Assembly (NCBI GenBank): GCA_017559825.1
Contig: JAFYQR010000186.1
Location: 1 to 42,025, forward strand
Direction of reading: 5' to 3'
Length of the DNA stretch: 42,025 nucleotides
Origin: Thermoguttaceae bacterium
Lineage (GTDB): Bacteria; Planctomycetota; Planctomycetia; Pirellulales; Thermoguttaceae
Below are positions 14,720 through 23,540 of the stretch, piece after piece. The position numbers and the translations under genes were made by a program. The notes under the pieces were generated by a model. It made no database searches. It was not told the origin of the DNA and worked only from the letters and a program-made list of their open reading frames with translations. Each line of letters begins with the position of its first letter. Within the stretch, counting starts at the first letter, position 1.

Positions 14720-16882
14720 ATGTGCGGGATTTGCGGAGCGGTTTGGACGTCGTCGAAAGGAGCGGTCGACGCGGCGATTCTCGATCGAGCGACCGACGCG
14801 ATGCGGAGGCGCGGCCCGGACGCTCGCGGAGGCGTTCGCGAGCCGATCGAACCCGGCGTTCCGCTCGAAAAGAAGGGCGTCGCGTTCGGGCATCGGCGGC
14901 TGGCGATCATCGACCTTTCCGACGCCGGGCGCCAACCGTTCGCGAACGACGACCGTTCGATTTGGCTAACGTTTAACGGCGAAATTTACAATTATATTGA
15001 AATTCGCAACGAATTAAAAAGGCGAGGACATAAATTTCGCACCGAAACCGACGTCGAGGTTCTCTTGCGCGCTTACGAAGAGTTCGGCGTCGACTGTTTG
15101 CCGAAGTTGAACGGTATGTTCGCGTTTGCGGTTTGGGACTCGCGGAAACGGCGGCTTTTGATCGCTCGCGATAGAATCGGTAAAAAGCCCCTATTTTATC
15201 GCGTCGAGCCGGAGCGGCTCCTCTTCGCTAGCGAGTTGAAAGCGTTGACGCTCTTTCCGAACGTTCCGCAAGAGCTCGATTTGACCGCGCTTCGACAATA
15301 TTTGACTTATCAGTACGTTCCATATCCTCGGACTATTTACCGCGGAATCGCCAAATTGCCGCCCGCTTCCTTCATGATTTGGCAAGATGGGAAAGATTTG
15401 ACGGTCGAGCGGTATTGGCGGCCGGAGGACGTCGCCGATTTCGACGAGAAACGGAAATACGCGGACGGCTTCGTCGAGCGAGCGTTGCAAAGCGGAGCGT
15501 TGGGCGCGTCGCGGTTTGGAGCGGAAGACGGTTGGTTTGGACAAGACGGGGGAAACGGCGAAGGCGCGCCGAGAAAAACGACGGCGGATTTTATCGAAGA
15601 AAACGATTTTACCGACCGTTCGTTCGAAGAAACGGCGCGGGAATTGCGGCGGCGGCTCGAGGAGGCGACTCGACTGCGAATGCGGAGCGACGCGCCGTTC
15701 GGAGCGTTTTTATCGGGCGGCGTCGACTCGACGATTATTGTTGGATTAATGAAACGGTTTTCCGTCGGGAAGGTTCGAACCTTTTCGATCGGGTTTGCGC
15801 AGAAGGAATACGACGAAACGCCCTTCGCGCGGCGGACGGCGGCGCTTTTCGGGACGGAGCATACCGAATTTTTCGTTGAGCCGGACGCCGAAACGATTTT
15901 GGCGCCGCTCGTTCGCGAGTACGGGGAGCCGTTCGCCGACAGCTCCGCGATTCCGACTTGGTATCTTTGCGAAACGACGCGTCGAGAGGCGACCGTCGCG
16001 CTCGGCGGCGACGGCGGCGACGAGCTCTTTTGCGGATACGACCGTTATAAAGCGGTTAGTTTGTCGTTATTAATTAATAAGGCGCCGCGTTCGTTGCGTC
16101 GATTTTTGGCCGGGCCGTTTCGGTCGGCGATTCCGAATTCCGTTCGGCAGCGGTCGCCGTTGCGTCGAGCGCGGCGGTTCTTGGAAACTGTCGGAATGGA
16201 CGCGCTGGAACAGTATTTGCAATGGATTGCGATTTTCAATCGAGAGCGGATCGCTTCGCTCTTGAGCGACGAATATTGGGCGGCTTGCGCAAAAGAGACG
16301 GAATTTAACGGCGTCGCGAACGGCGGTTTGCGGCTCGACGGAACGCGTCCGAGCGCCGGCGAGCTCGATTGCGTCGACTTTTTGCAAGACGCTTTTCAAA
16401 AGTTTCGGCGGCGCGACCTAACGAGCGCGATTTCGTTCGTCGACTTAATAACGTACATGCCGGGCGACTTGACGACGAAAGTCGACGTCGCGTCGATGCG
16501 AAGCTCGCTGGAGGTTCGCGCTCCGATGCTCGACCCTAGCGTCGTTGAGTTGGCGTTGCAGATATCGTTAAAACATAAGCTTCGGGGAAAACAGGGAAAA
16601 TATATCCTTCGGGAGGCTTGCCGCGATCTGTTGCCCGCCGAGATCGACGCTCGTCCCAAAACCGGGTTCGGCGTTCCGCTCGACGCGTGGTTCCGCGGCC
16701 CGCTCAACAAAACGCTGAAAGACGCGCTCTTGAGCGAGTCGGCGAACGCGGCGCCGTTTTTCGAGAAGAAATACGTCGAGCGTTTGATTCGCGAACACGA
16801 AAATCGCGAGTTCGATCACGCGGCGCGGCTTTGGGCGCTCCTCGTTTTCCGAATCTGGGAGGAAAACGCGCAAAATCGTTAA
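14720..16882 (+). CDS. asnB: Asparagine synthase (glutamine-hydrolysing)
   Basis: 720 residues. Cys2 in 'MCGICG' is the glutaminase nucleophile, and 'RRRGPDARGG', 'FGHRRLAIIDLS', 'TFNGEIYNY' and 'RDRIGKKPLFY' complete the N-terminal class II glutaminase domain. The synthase domain carries the ATP-binding 'FLSGGVDSTI' P-loop near residue 331, 'LGGDGGDELFCGYDRY', 'MRSSLEVRAPMLD' and 'RPKTGFGVP'. It would convert aspartate, ATP and glutamine to asparagine in the cytoplasm. Relative to compact AsnB proteins, a Gly/Ala/Asp-rich segment of about 50 residues is inserted between the domains (about residues 245-295). Such amidotransferase-type AsnB proteins also occur in polysaccharide or peptide clusters, but neighbours here do not suggest that. 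AGGGGT precedes the ATG. Confidence 0.93.
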   Translation: MCGICGAVWTSSKGAVDAAILDRATDAMRRRGPDARGGVREPIEPGVPLEKKGVAFGHRRLAIIDLSDAGRQPFANDDRSIWLTFNGEIYNYIEIRNELKRRGHKFRTETDVEVLLRAYEEFGVDCLPKLNGMFAFAVWDSRKRRLLIARDRIGKKPLFYRVEPERLLFASELKALTLFPNVPQELDLTALRQYLTYQYVPYPRTIYRGIAKLPPASFMIWQDGKDLTVERYWRPEDVADFDEKRKYADGFVERALQSGALGASRFGAEDGWFGQDGGNGEGAPRKTTADFIEENDFTDRSFEETARELRRRLEEATRLRMRSDAPFGAFLSGGVDSTIIVGLMKRFSVGKVRTFSIGFAQKEYDETPFARRTAALFGTEHTEFFVEPDAETILAPLVREYGEPFADSSAIPTWYLCETTRREATVALGGDGGDELFCGYDRYKAVSLSLLINKAPRSLRRFLAGPFRSAIPNSVRQRSPLRRARRFLETVGMDALEQYLQWIAIFNRERIASLLSDEYWAACAKETEFNGVANGGLRLDGTRPSAGELDCVDFLQDAFQKFRRRDLTSAISFVDLITYMPGDLTTKVDVASMRSSLEVRAPMLDPSVVELALQISLKHKLRGKQGKYILREACRDLLPAEIDARPKTGFGVPLDAWFRGPLNKTLKDALLSESANAAPFFEKKYVERLIREHENREFDHAARLWALLVFRIWEENAQNR

Positions 16883-17205
16883 AAACGGACGCGACGAGAC
16901 GGAAGTTTGGAGAGAATAAAAGGGAATAAAAAACGAGGCGAGCGGAAATAACGGCGAGCGAAAACGCGCGGTCGGCGGCGATTTTGACGACGCGTTAAAA
17001 TGAACGGATCGCGACGGAAACGCCTTTTTCGACGGTTTTTCCTAAAAAGATAAAAGTTTTTTCCGACGATGGGTCGATAGTATCGAACGAGGCGTTTTGC
17101 GGAATCGGAAAAAGACGCGGCGAACGGCGGAAAAGTCGGCGAGCGCGGCGAAACGCCGTCCGGATCGGAGGAACGAACGGAACGAACGCTAAGGAAGGCG
17201 ACAAA
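16883..17205. other. 323-base intergenic region with a 13-base palindrome
   Basis: No gene is supported. A perfect palindrome TCGATAGTATCGA (17074-17086) encloses a -10-like TAGTAT about 120 bases before the ATPase start and could be an operator. No clear terminator for asparagine synthase was found. Confidence 0.45.
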
Positions 17206-19323
17206 ATGGAATATCGAGAAAACCGGGACGCGCGAAGGCCGTTCTTGTCGACGCCCGATTCGCGGGTCTATTTTCCGGCGTCCGCGATCGAACGAGCGCG
17301 GCGGGCGACGGCGCGTTGTTTGCGGCGGAGCGAAGGCGTCGCTCTCGTCGTCGGCGCGACCGGGGTCGGCAAAACGCTTTTGACGCGCGTTCTCGCCGCC
17401 GAGTTTGAGGCGGAGAGCTTGGTCGCCGTCGTTTCTCCGACGCGCCGAATCGACGTTAAGTCATTTTGGCAACAGTTCTTGTTTAGTTTGCGGCAAACGT
17501 TTTGCGGATGCGACGAAACGGAGTTGCGGCTGATGGCGCTCGATTATCTTGAACGCTCGTCGCGGCGGCGGTGCGTTCTGTTGATCGACGACGCTCAGCG
17601 TTTGCCGTTTCGCGTTTTCGACGAGCTGCGCTCTTTCGTCGATCAAGGCGCCGCGGCGTCGTCGCAGGTTTGCGTCGCGCTTTTCGGAACGCCCGTCTTA
17701 GAGGAGCGGCTCAATTTGCCGTCGTTGTATCCGTTTCAACAGCGAATCGCGTCGCGTTCGTATCTCGACGCGTTCGAACGTTCCGAAATTGCGGATTATA
17801 TCGATCGCGAGACCGAACGCGTCGGAGGCGGTTTCCTTTTCAACGCCGCCGCGAAGCGAAAAATCGCCGATTTGAGCGAAGGCTCGCCGCGCGTCGCGAA
17901 CCAGTTGTGCGATCGCGCGCTCTTTTTAACGGGCGCGAGCGACGGGAAAAGCGTCGGGTTTGACGAAGAAATCGTTTTGAACGGCGACGGTTGGAGGACG
18001 GCGCAAGGCCGCGTCAAGGAAGTGGACGCGCCGCTCGTCGAACGCGCTTGGGCGAATTTGTTGAATTTGCCGGAAGACGGGCCGAAATCGACGGCGGGCG
18101 AGCTTGCGGACGTCGTCGAATTTGGAACGCTCGACGACGATGACGAGGATTATAACGATTTTAACGCTTGGCGCGGCGACGCGACCGAGCGTTGGGAAAC
18201 GGAGGAAGACTCGAACGACGCCGAACAAACGGGCCGCGTCGAAAATAGCGATCGCGTCGACGGCGTTGATTGCGCGGACGGCGTGTTTGGCGAAGAAAAC
18301 GAGGCGGAGGAAGAACGCGACGACGAGGAAGAATCGGAAAGCGGAGAGATCGACGCGGAACTTGAGGCGCGGCTTCTTCGAAATTTGACGATTTGGGAAG
18401 CGACGCAAGAATCCGAAGGCGTTAAAAACGTTGAAAATATCGAAATTGAGAGCGTCGAATCCGTAGAACGGGAAGAAAACGTCGATTTTAACGATTTTGC
18501 GGAAGCGGAACGCGTCGAGCGCGGCGACCGTTGGGAGCGCGTCGACGAGCTGAAAGAGCGAATCGGAACGGCCGACGAGCTTTTTTCGGCGAAACGAGCG
18601 GCTCGCGAAACGACGTTGGAATCGGGCGAGTCGAACGAAACGAGAGAAATCGTCGAGAAAACGGCGACCGAGACGAGCGTCGACGTAGAGGCGAACGAAA
18701 GCGCGAATTTTTCGCAAAAAACGGAAGAACGCGTCTTTGAGGCGTTAAAATCGGAATATTTTGACAGCGGTTTCCTTTTCGAACTGCCCGAAGACGGAAA
18801 TCGCGTCGACGAACGAAGAGTCGAATCGCCGCGAAAGCCGCGAGCGAAAACTCGACGTCCTCTTCCGAGCGGTTCCGACGGGCGGCTCTTCGACGGTTCG
18901 GCGGCGCTCGACGGCGAAGACGCGAGAGACGAACGATTTTGGGAGGCGCGAACGACCTCGCGAAACGTCGCTCGGCGTTCCGTTTCCGACTCGGAGGCGG
19001 CGGGCGGTTGGGAAAACGAGTTCGCGTCGCCGGAAGATCTCGCTTACGAGCAGATCGTCGAAGATTGTTTTCAAACGGTAAACGATTTTTCGGCGAGCGA
19101 CGAATATTTGAGCGAATTAAGCCTTTTAGAACAGGAAATAGCGGAAGAGGCGAACTTGATTCGGCGGATTCGCAGCATTCATTTGAAACTTCGCTCCGCG
19201 CGAGCGGCCGGTCGACGCCGTCGACGCGACGCCGAGGAGGAAAACAACGTCGCTCCGACGGGCGACGGCGAAAAGACGCTCGACGCGTTCGACGAATTAG
19301 GCGACGCGGCGATTAATTATTGA
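17206..19323 (+). CDS. ExeA/GspA-type AAA ATPase with long acidic C-terminal extension
   Basis: 705 residues. The first 270 form an AAA+ ATPase of the ExeA type: start 'PDSRVYFPASAIERARRA', Walker A 'GATGVGKT' (about 50-57), Walker B 'CVLLIDDAQRLPF' (about 123-135), sensor-like 'VALFGTPVLEERL', 'QQRIASRSYLDAF' and 'LSEGSPRVANQLCDRAL'. In Aeromonas, ExeA helps place the type II secretin; planctomycetes have several paralogues of unclear role. From about residue 275 to 620 the chain is extremely rich in Glu, Asp, Arg, Asn and Ser with no recognisable domain, and the last 80 residues contain a helix-forming stretch ('LSLLEQEIAEEANLIRRIR') and a basic cluster. No peptidoglycan-binding domain, usual in ExeA, is visible. 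AAGGAAGG precedes the ATG. Confidence 0.85.
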   Translation: MEYRENRDARRPFLSTPDSRVYFPASAIERARRATARCLRRSEGVALVVGATGVGKTLLTRVLAAEFEAESLVAVVSPTRRIDVKSFWQQFLFSLRQTFCGCDETELRLMALDYLERSSRRRCVLLIDDAQRLPFRVFDELRSFVDQGAAASSQVCVALFGTPVLEERLNLPSLYPFQQRIASRSYLDAFERSEIADYIDRETERVGGGFLFNAAAKRKIADLSEGSPRVANQLCDRALFLTGASDGKSVGFDEEIVLNGDGWRTAQGRVKEVDAPLVERAWANLLNLPEDGPKSTAGELADVVEFGTLDDDDEDYNDFNAWRGDATERWETEEDSNDAEQTGRVENSDRVDGVDCADGVFGEENEAEEERDDEEESESGEIDAELEARLLRNLTIWEATQESEGVKNVENIEIESVESVEREENVDFNDFAEAERVERGDRWERVDELKERIGTADELFSAKRAARETTLESGESNETREIVEKTATETSVDVEANESANFSQKTEERVFEALKSEYFDSGFLFELPEDGNRVDERRVESPRKPRAKTRRPLPSGSDGRLFDGSAALDGEDARDERFWEARTTSRNVARRSVSDSEAAGGWENEFASPEDLAYEQIVEDCFQTVNDFSASDEYLSELSLLEQEIAEEANLIRRIRSIHLKLRSARAAGRRRRRDAEEENNVAPTGDGEKTLDAFDELGDAAINY

Positions 19324-19346
19324 CGAAAACAACGTTTCGCGCAAAC

Positions 19347-19408
19347 AACCTCGTTAAAATCGGCAAACTCAACGCGGTTTGACGGTTTTGACGAGGTTAT
19401 TTTATTTA
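19347..19408 (+). terminator. Intrinsic terminator of the ATPase gene
   Basis: AACCTCGT (19347-19354) pairs with ACGAGGTT (19391-19398), with an internal stretch that can pair further (AAAA/TTTT), followed by ATTTTATTT. Confidence 0.7.
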
Positions 19409-19506
19409 ACGGAAGGCGCGGCGGCGAATCGACCGGCAAACTGGGAACGAACGTTAAAAAGCGCCCGAGATATTGGTTATGTTGGTTTTAAGGATAAAAA
19501 CGGTTT

Positions 19507-20232
19507 TTAAGGGACGAGCGGGCGCGACTCCTGCAACAGCGTCGGAGGATTGCCGAGCCGCCAAGCGATTTCTTCGAGCATTCTCGCTTCGAGCGCGGAG
19601 TCGCGACCGGTCGGAATCCAGCCGCGCGACGTCGCTCGCTCGCCGACCGGTTGCGTCAACTGCGAAAAATCGTCGATGTAAATCTCGTTGAAGCCGACCG
19701 TCGCGCCCATCGGATTCTTTAAATCCTCAATTTCGTTATAAACGGAAAGATAGATTAGGTAACCTGCGGAGTCTGGGACGACTCGAACGGTCGCTGAACG
19801 GCGAATCGTTTGAAAGGTCGCGAGCCATTTGTCCTCGCAGTCGACCGAATTTTTACGCCAAGGTTCCAAAACGCCGGCGGCTATCGTCGGAAACGTGTCG
19901 ATTCGGCCTTCCGCGCTCGACGTAAAACGCTCGCCGCTCTCCGTTTGCCGCTCGAACACTCGAATCGGCGACTCGAATTTGATTTCGAAATAGTTGTCGA
20001 CGACGTCGACGACCGCGTTCCACAAGTATTCGGGCGAACTCGTTTGGACGAAAAGCGGGTTCGGCGCGGCGTCGTTCGGCGTCGCGACGGAAAAATCGGG
20101 CGTCGGCTCGGAAGGAACCCCGGCGCAACCGGCGAAGTGCGAGCTCAACGGCGCGACAACGGCGAGAAGACCGGCGGCGATTCGACGCGAACGGCGAAGG
20201 GAATGAAACGGAATAAACGGCAAAATCTGCAT
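19507..20232 (-). CDS. Putative lipoprotein of unknown function
   Basis: 241 residues. A basic start and hydrophobic stretch lead to 'SSHFAGCAG', a plausible lipobox with Cys as the acylated residue. The mature protein begins Pro/Thr-rich, then has 'SPEYLWNAVVDVVDNYFEIKFESP', 'SAEGRIDTFPTIAAGVLEPW', 'QTIRRSATVRVVPDSAGYLIYLSVYNEIED'. A beta-rich domain of this shape fits an exported planctomycete lipoprotein family; I do not recognise a named domain. The last 50 residues are more variable. No convincing ribosome site precedes the ATG at 20232. It is the first gene downstream on the minus strand from the HtrA gene, but a terminator lies between. Confidence 0.7.
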   Translation of the reverse strand: MQILPFIPFHSLRRSRRIAAGLLAVVAPLSSHFAGCAGVPSEPTPDFSVATPNDAAPNPLFVQTSSPEYLWNAVVDVVDNYFEIKFESPIRVFERQTESGERFTSSAEGRIDTFPTIAAGVLEPWRKNSVDCEDKWLATFQTIRRSATVRVVPDSAGYLIYLSVYNEIEDLKNPMGATVGFNEIYIDDFSQLTQPVGERATSRGWIPTGRDSALEARMLEEIAWRLGNPPTLLQESRPLVP

Positions 20233-20350
20233 AAACGGACGCTCTCAAACGGGAAGTCGAGCGATTATCGCAAATTTTGGGCGACGGTTCAAGAGCGGTT
20301 CGCGACTTTCGGACGAGTTTTTTGAATTTAACGAAAAAGACGGTTAAAAT

Positions 20351-20387
20351 AAAAAAAACGCGTCGCCGTTAAATTGGGCGACGCGTT
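20351..20387 (-). terminator. Intrinsic terminator of the HtrA-like gene
   Basis: AACGCGTCGCC (20357-20367) pairs perfectly with GGCGACGCGTT (20377-20387). On the minus strand it is followed by a run of T (complement of 20351-20358). It starts 26 bases after the stop. Confidence 0.9.
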
Positions 20388-20412
20388 GGAAAGTTGGAAT
20401 GGGGAAGACGGG

Positions 20413-21699
20413 TTACTTAAGCACGACGGGCAGCTCGATTTTTTGACCGCGGCGCAAGACGTTGAGGATAATCGTTTCGCCGGGCGCGTGCTCCTCGACG
20501 GCGGTGATGAAGTCTTCGCCGGTCTTTACCGGGACGCCGTTCACGCCGAAAATCAAGTCGAAACCGCCCTCCGGTCGGCGAACTTGGCGCGTTTGGTATT
20601 GGATTCCGTTGCGCTCGCTCAGGATGATCGTTAGTTTGCCGCCGCGCAAACCGGCCTCGTCGGCGGCGCCGCCTTCGTCGATAAGTCCCGGGATAAGACC
20701 GTTTTCCGTTTCGGTTACCTGAACGACGCCCGCGTCGCCGCGCACCACTTCGCCTTGCTCGAGTAAAATCGTCGCGATGCGGTGAATCGTGTTGACCGGA
20801 ATCGCGAACCCAACGCCGGAGCTTTCGCCGACGCGGCTGGCGATCGCCGTGTTCATCCCGATCATGCGGCCCTTCGAGTCGAGAAGAACGCCGCCGGAGT
20901 TGCCGGGATTGATCGCCGCGTCGATTTGAATAACGCCCTTAATTTGTCGGAACTGCTGCGGGCTCCCGATCGTGCGGTTCAGGTTCGAAACGATTCCTTG
21001 CGTCATCGTGCGTTCGAGACCGAACGGATTGCCGATGGCGTAAACCGTTTGCCCGACGAGAAGTTTCGACGAATCGCCGAACCGAATCGGGAAGAGGCTC
21101 GACTCCGGCGCGTCGATTTTCAAGAGCGCGACGTCGGTGTGCGGGTCGACTCCGAGCGGGCGGGCCGGGTACGTCTCGCCGTTGAAAAGCGTAACTTCAA
21201 TCTTACGCGAGCCTTCGACAACGTGAAAGTTTGTCAAAATAACGCCCGACTCGTTCAAAACGATTCCGCTGCCGGCGCCTTCCGAGGTTTGTTGGAAGAA
21301 AACGTTTTGATTTCCGGCGACGGTGGAAACGTTGACAACGCTTTTGTTATTTTGGGCGTAAATTTCAATTTGCGCGCGCTCTTGCGGAGAAAATTCGTTC
21401 AGCCGCGCTTCGATTTCGTCGGTCGAACGAGCGACGGAGCGGGCGGCGCTCGACGAAGCGGAAGCGTCGTCGAGCGCCGGAATCTGCGTCGAAAGGCGCG
21501 ACGCGGCGGTTTTCGAGTCGTCGTAAGCGTCAAACGCTTCCGCAAAATCGGCAAAATTATTGCGAGCGGCGGGCGCGGCTGGATGTTGGGCGGCGAGGCG
21601 CGGAAAGAGCGGCGCCGACGTCGAGAGCGATTGGTGCGAAAGCGCGAAATAGCCGCCGGCAAGCGCGACGGCAAGATAGGTGAACGACGATTTGCGCAT
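20413..21699 (-). CDS. HtrA/DegP-like periplasmic serine protease
   Basis: 428 residues with an N-terminal hydrophobic signal/anchor ('TYLAVALAGGYFAL') and a 100-residue Ala/Ser-rich linker. The trypsin-like domain has all three catalytic positions: His in 'TNFHVVEG' (about 156), Asp in 'HTDVALLKI' (about 188) and Ser in 'NPGNSGGVLLD' (about 266). 'GAGSGIVLNESGVILTN' and 'VGQTVYAIGNPFGLERTMTQGIVS' are standard DegP strands. One PDZ-like domain occupies the last 90 residues ('LIPGLIDEGGAADEAGLRGG ... VNGVPVKTGEDF'), so it is the single-PDZ DegS/HhoB layout. It probably degrades or senses misfolded envelope proteins. CAAAGGACG precedes the ATG. Confidence 0.93.
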   Translation of the reverse strand: MRKSSFTYLAVALAGGYFALSHQSLSTSAPLFPRLAAQHPAAPAARNNFADFAEAFDAYDDSKTAASRLSTQIPALDDASASSSAARSVARSTDEIEARLNEFSPQERAQIEIYAQNNKSVVNVSTVAGNQNVFFQQTSEGAGSGIVLNESGVILTNFHVVEGSRKIEVTLFNGETYPARPLGVDPHTDVALLKIDAPESSLFPIRFGDSSKLLVGQTVYAIGNPFGLERTMTQGIVSNLNRTIGSPQQFRQIKGVIQIDAAINPGNSGGVLLDSKGRMIGMNTAIASRVGESSGVGFAIPVNTIHRIATILLEQGEVVRGDAGVVQVTETENGLIPGLIDEGGAADEAGLRGGKLTIILSERNGIQYQTRQVRRPEGGFDLIFGVNGVPVKTGEDFITAVEEHAPGETIILNVLRRGQKIELPVVLK

Positions 21700-22131
21700 T
21701 GCGAACGTCCTTTGTTGCGATTAGGCAAAGTTTAACGGCGCGGCCGAACGACGGCGCGGCAAGGATGTGAAGACGAGCGGCAAACTCGGCTCGCCTTCAA
21801 GGGATTTTACGCAATTTGAGCGCGTTCGTCGAGAAAAAAAAGCAGGTTTCGAACGATTTTTTGAGAAAATTTCCATTTTCCCGAAAATTCCCGCCGTTAA
21901 AATAAGACGAAAGCGAAGGAACGAAAGTTTTTTCCGGAAAATTCTTGATTTTTCGAGTATTCCTTTTATAATGGATAAACGGAGCGCGCCGACGACGCTC
22001 GCCGTCTTCGAGCGTCGAGCGAACGGAGCGAAAACTTGCTTTAACGCAGGAAATCGGCGGGTTGGCGGCGACGCGCTTGGAAGAAATCGACTTGAAAAAA
22101 CGCCGTTGAACAAAACGTCGGAGAAAAATTA
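21700..22131. other. 432-base divergent intergenic region
   Basis: Between htrA (minus) and the GlmU-like gene (plus). It contains a clear plus-strand promoter at 21945-21972. Two overlapping open frames of 120-130 codons exist on both strands, but they are Arg/Phe/Lys-rich, cross the promoter and resemble nothing, so they were not called. Confidence 0.65.
21945..21972 (+). promoter_or_regulatory. Putative promoter of the GlmU-like gene
   Basis: TTGATT (21945-21950), a 16-base spacer and a perfect TATAAT (21967-21972) in an AT-rich setting. The leader would be about 150 bases. Confidence 0.7.
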
Positions 22132-23397
22132 GTGCACATTATTTTGTTTGAGGACGACAAGGTCGCCGATCTTTATCCGATAACGATCGGGCGACCGGCG
22201 TTTTCGATTAGCGTCGGCTCGCTGCGGCTGCTGAATTTAGCTCGCCAACTGGGGGGCGAAATCGAGTTGGTCGCTCGGCCGCACCTTCGCGAGCTTTTGC
22301 GCGAGGATCTTCCCTTCGCTTGGACTCCGACTTGCGGCGAGCGCAAAGGCCCGATTTTGCTGATTAACGCGAGAACGGCGCCGCGCTACGCGCTCTTGAA
22401 CGCTTGGCGGACGCTGACGACGACTCCGTGCGAACGGGGCGTCGCGATCGTTTCCGGCACGTCGATCGTCGCGGCGGCGTTGAACTCGGCGGAGTTTTTG
22501 CCGCGTCAAGAGATCGGTTGCGCTCAGTTGCAAGGGATTTTGAAGGACTTAAACCTCCAAACGGTCGAGGCTGGCGAGCCGATCGCGCTTCTCGAACGCT
22601 CGTCCGACGCCGTGCGCTATCATTTGCGTTACATTAACGAGAATTTGGAGAGCCGCGTCGCGACCGGCGACTATTGCGAGATCGCCGACGGACTCTTCGT
22701 GCCTCGCGCTCATGAAGATCGCCCGAATATCGGCGAGCATTTCGTCGTCGATTCGAAGAACGGTCCCGTTATTTTAGATAAAAACGTTCAAGTCGGGCCG
22801 TTCGCCTTCATGCGAGGGCCGGTTTACGTTGGGCGGAACAGCCGCGTTTTGGAGCACGCCGCGATTAAAGATTACGTCGCGGTCGGTTCGACGTGCAAAG
22901 TCGGCGGCGAGGTCGAGGCGACGACGATCGAGTCGTACTCGAACAAGCAGCACCACGGTTTCCTTGGGCACAGCTATTTGGGAAGCTGGGTAAACTTGGG
23001 GGCCGGAACGTGCAACAGCGACTTGAAAAACTCGTACAACGAGGTTTGGCAGGAGACGCCCGCCGGGAAAACGCCGTCGCGGATGCAGTTTTTGGGGTGC
23101 GTTGTCGGCGACTACGCGAAAACGGCGATCAACACGAGCATTTTCACCGGGAAAACGATCGGCGCGTGCAGCATGGTCTACGGTTTCGTTACGACCGCGG
23201 TGCCGAGTTTCGTCAACTACGCTCGCTCGTTCGGACAAACGACCGAGCTTTCGCTCGAATTGATGATCGCGACGCAAGAGCGAATGTTCTTTCGCCGAAA
23301 CGTGAAGCAGCGGCCGTGCGACGTGAAATTGATTCGCGACATGTACGAGCTGACGCGCTCCGAACGGCAGTTGGCGAACGAGCCGCTTTCGCTGTAA
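22132..23397 (+). CDS. GlmU-like putative sugar nucleotidyltransferase with left-handed beta-helix
   Basis: 421 residues, GTG start at 22132 with GGAG 8-9 bases upstream. The N-terminus 'MHIILFEDDKVADLYPITIGRPAFSI' is that of the bacterial/archaeal GlmU-like family, where 'F-x-D' and 'RP-x-x-L/I' replace the classical pyrophosphorylase signature. From about residue 205 there are hexapeptide turns typical of a left-handed beta-helix ('GPVILDKNVQVGPFAFMRGPVYVGRNSRV'). 'YSNKQHHGFLGHSYLGSWVNLGAGTCNSDLKN' follows and matches the acetyl-CoA site region of GlmU C-terminal domains. The likely role is activation of a sugar phosphate, possibly UDP-GlcNAc, but substrate is not deducible. The arginine kinase gene follows 140 bases downstream on the same strand. 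Confidence 0.85.
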   Translation: MHIILFEDDKVADLYPITIGRPAFSISVGSLRLLNLARQLGGEIELVARPHLRELLREDLPFAWTPTCGERKGPILLINARTAPRYALLNAWRTLTTTPCERGVAIVSGTSIVAAALNSAEFLPRQEIGCAQLQGILKDLNLQTVEAGEPIALLERSSDAVRYHLRYINENLESRVATGDYCEIADGLFVPRAHEDRPNIGEHFVVDSKNGPVILDKNVQVGPFAFMRGPVYVGRNSRVLEHAAIKDYVAVGSTCKVGGEVEATTIESYSNKQHHGFLGHSYLGSWVNLGAGTCNSDLKNSYNEVWQETPAGKTPSRMQFLGCVVGDYAKTAINTSIFTGKTIGACSMVYGFVTTAVPSFVNYARSFGQTTELSLELMIATQERMFFRRNVKQRPCDVKLIRDMYELTRSERQLANEPLSL

Positions 23398-23540
23398 TTT
23401 TTGCGCTTGGCGGAACGCTCGCGATTTGGTAACATCGAGACGAGAACGCTCGAAAGTCGGGCGGATTTAACGAAGAAAACGATTTTTCGCGCTTGCAGCG
23501 ACGGCGTCGAGCGCGTTTAACGAGAAAACGAGGCTTTTAG

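Noticed and set aside
21721..22113. 130-codon minus-strand frame between htrA and the GlmU-like gene
   Set aside because: Arg/Phe-rich, overlaps a good plus-strand promoter and lacks a ribosome site.
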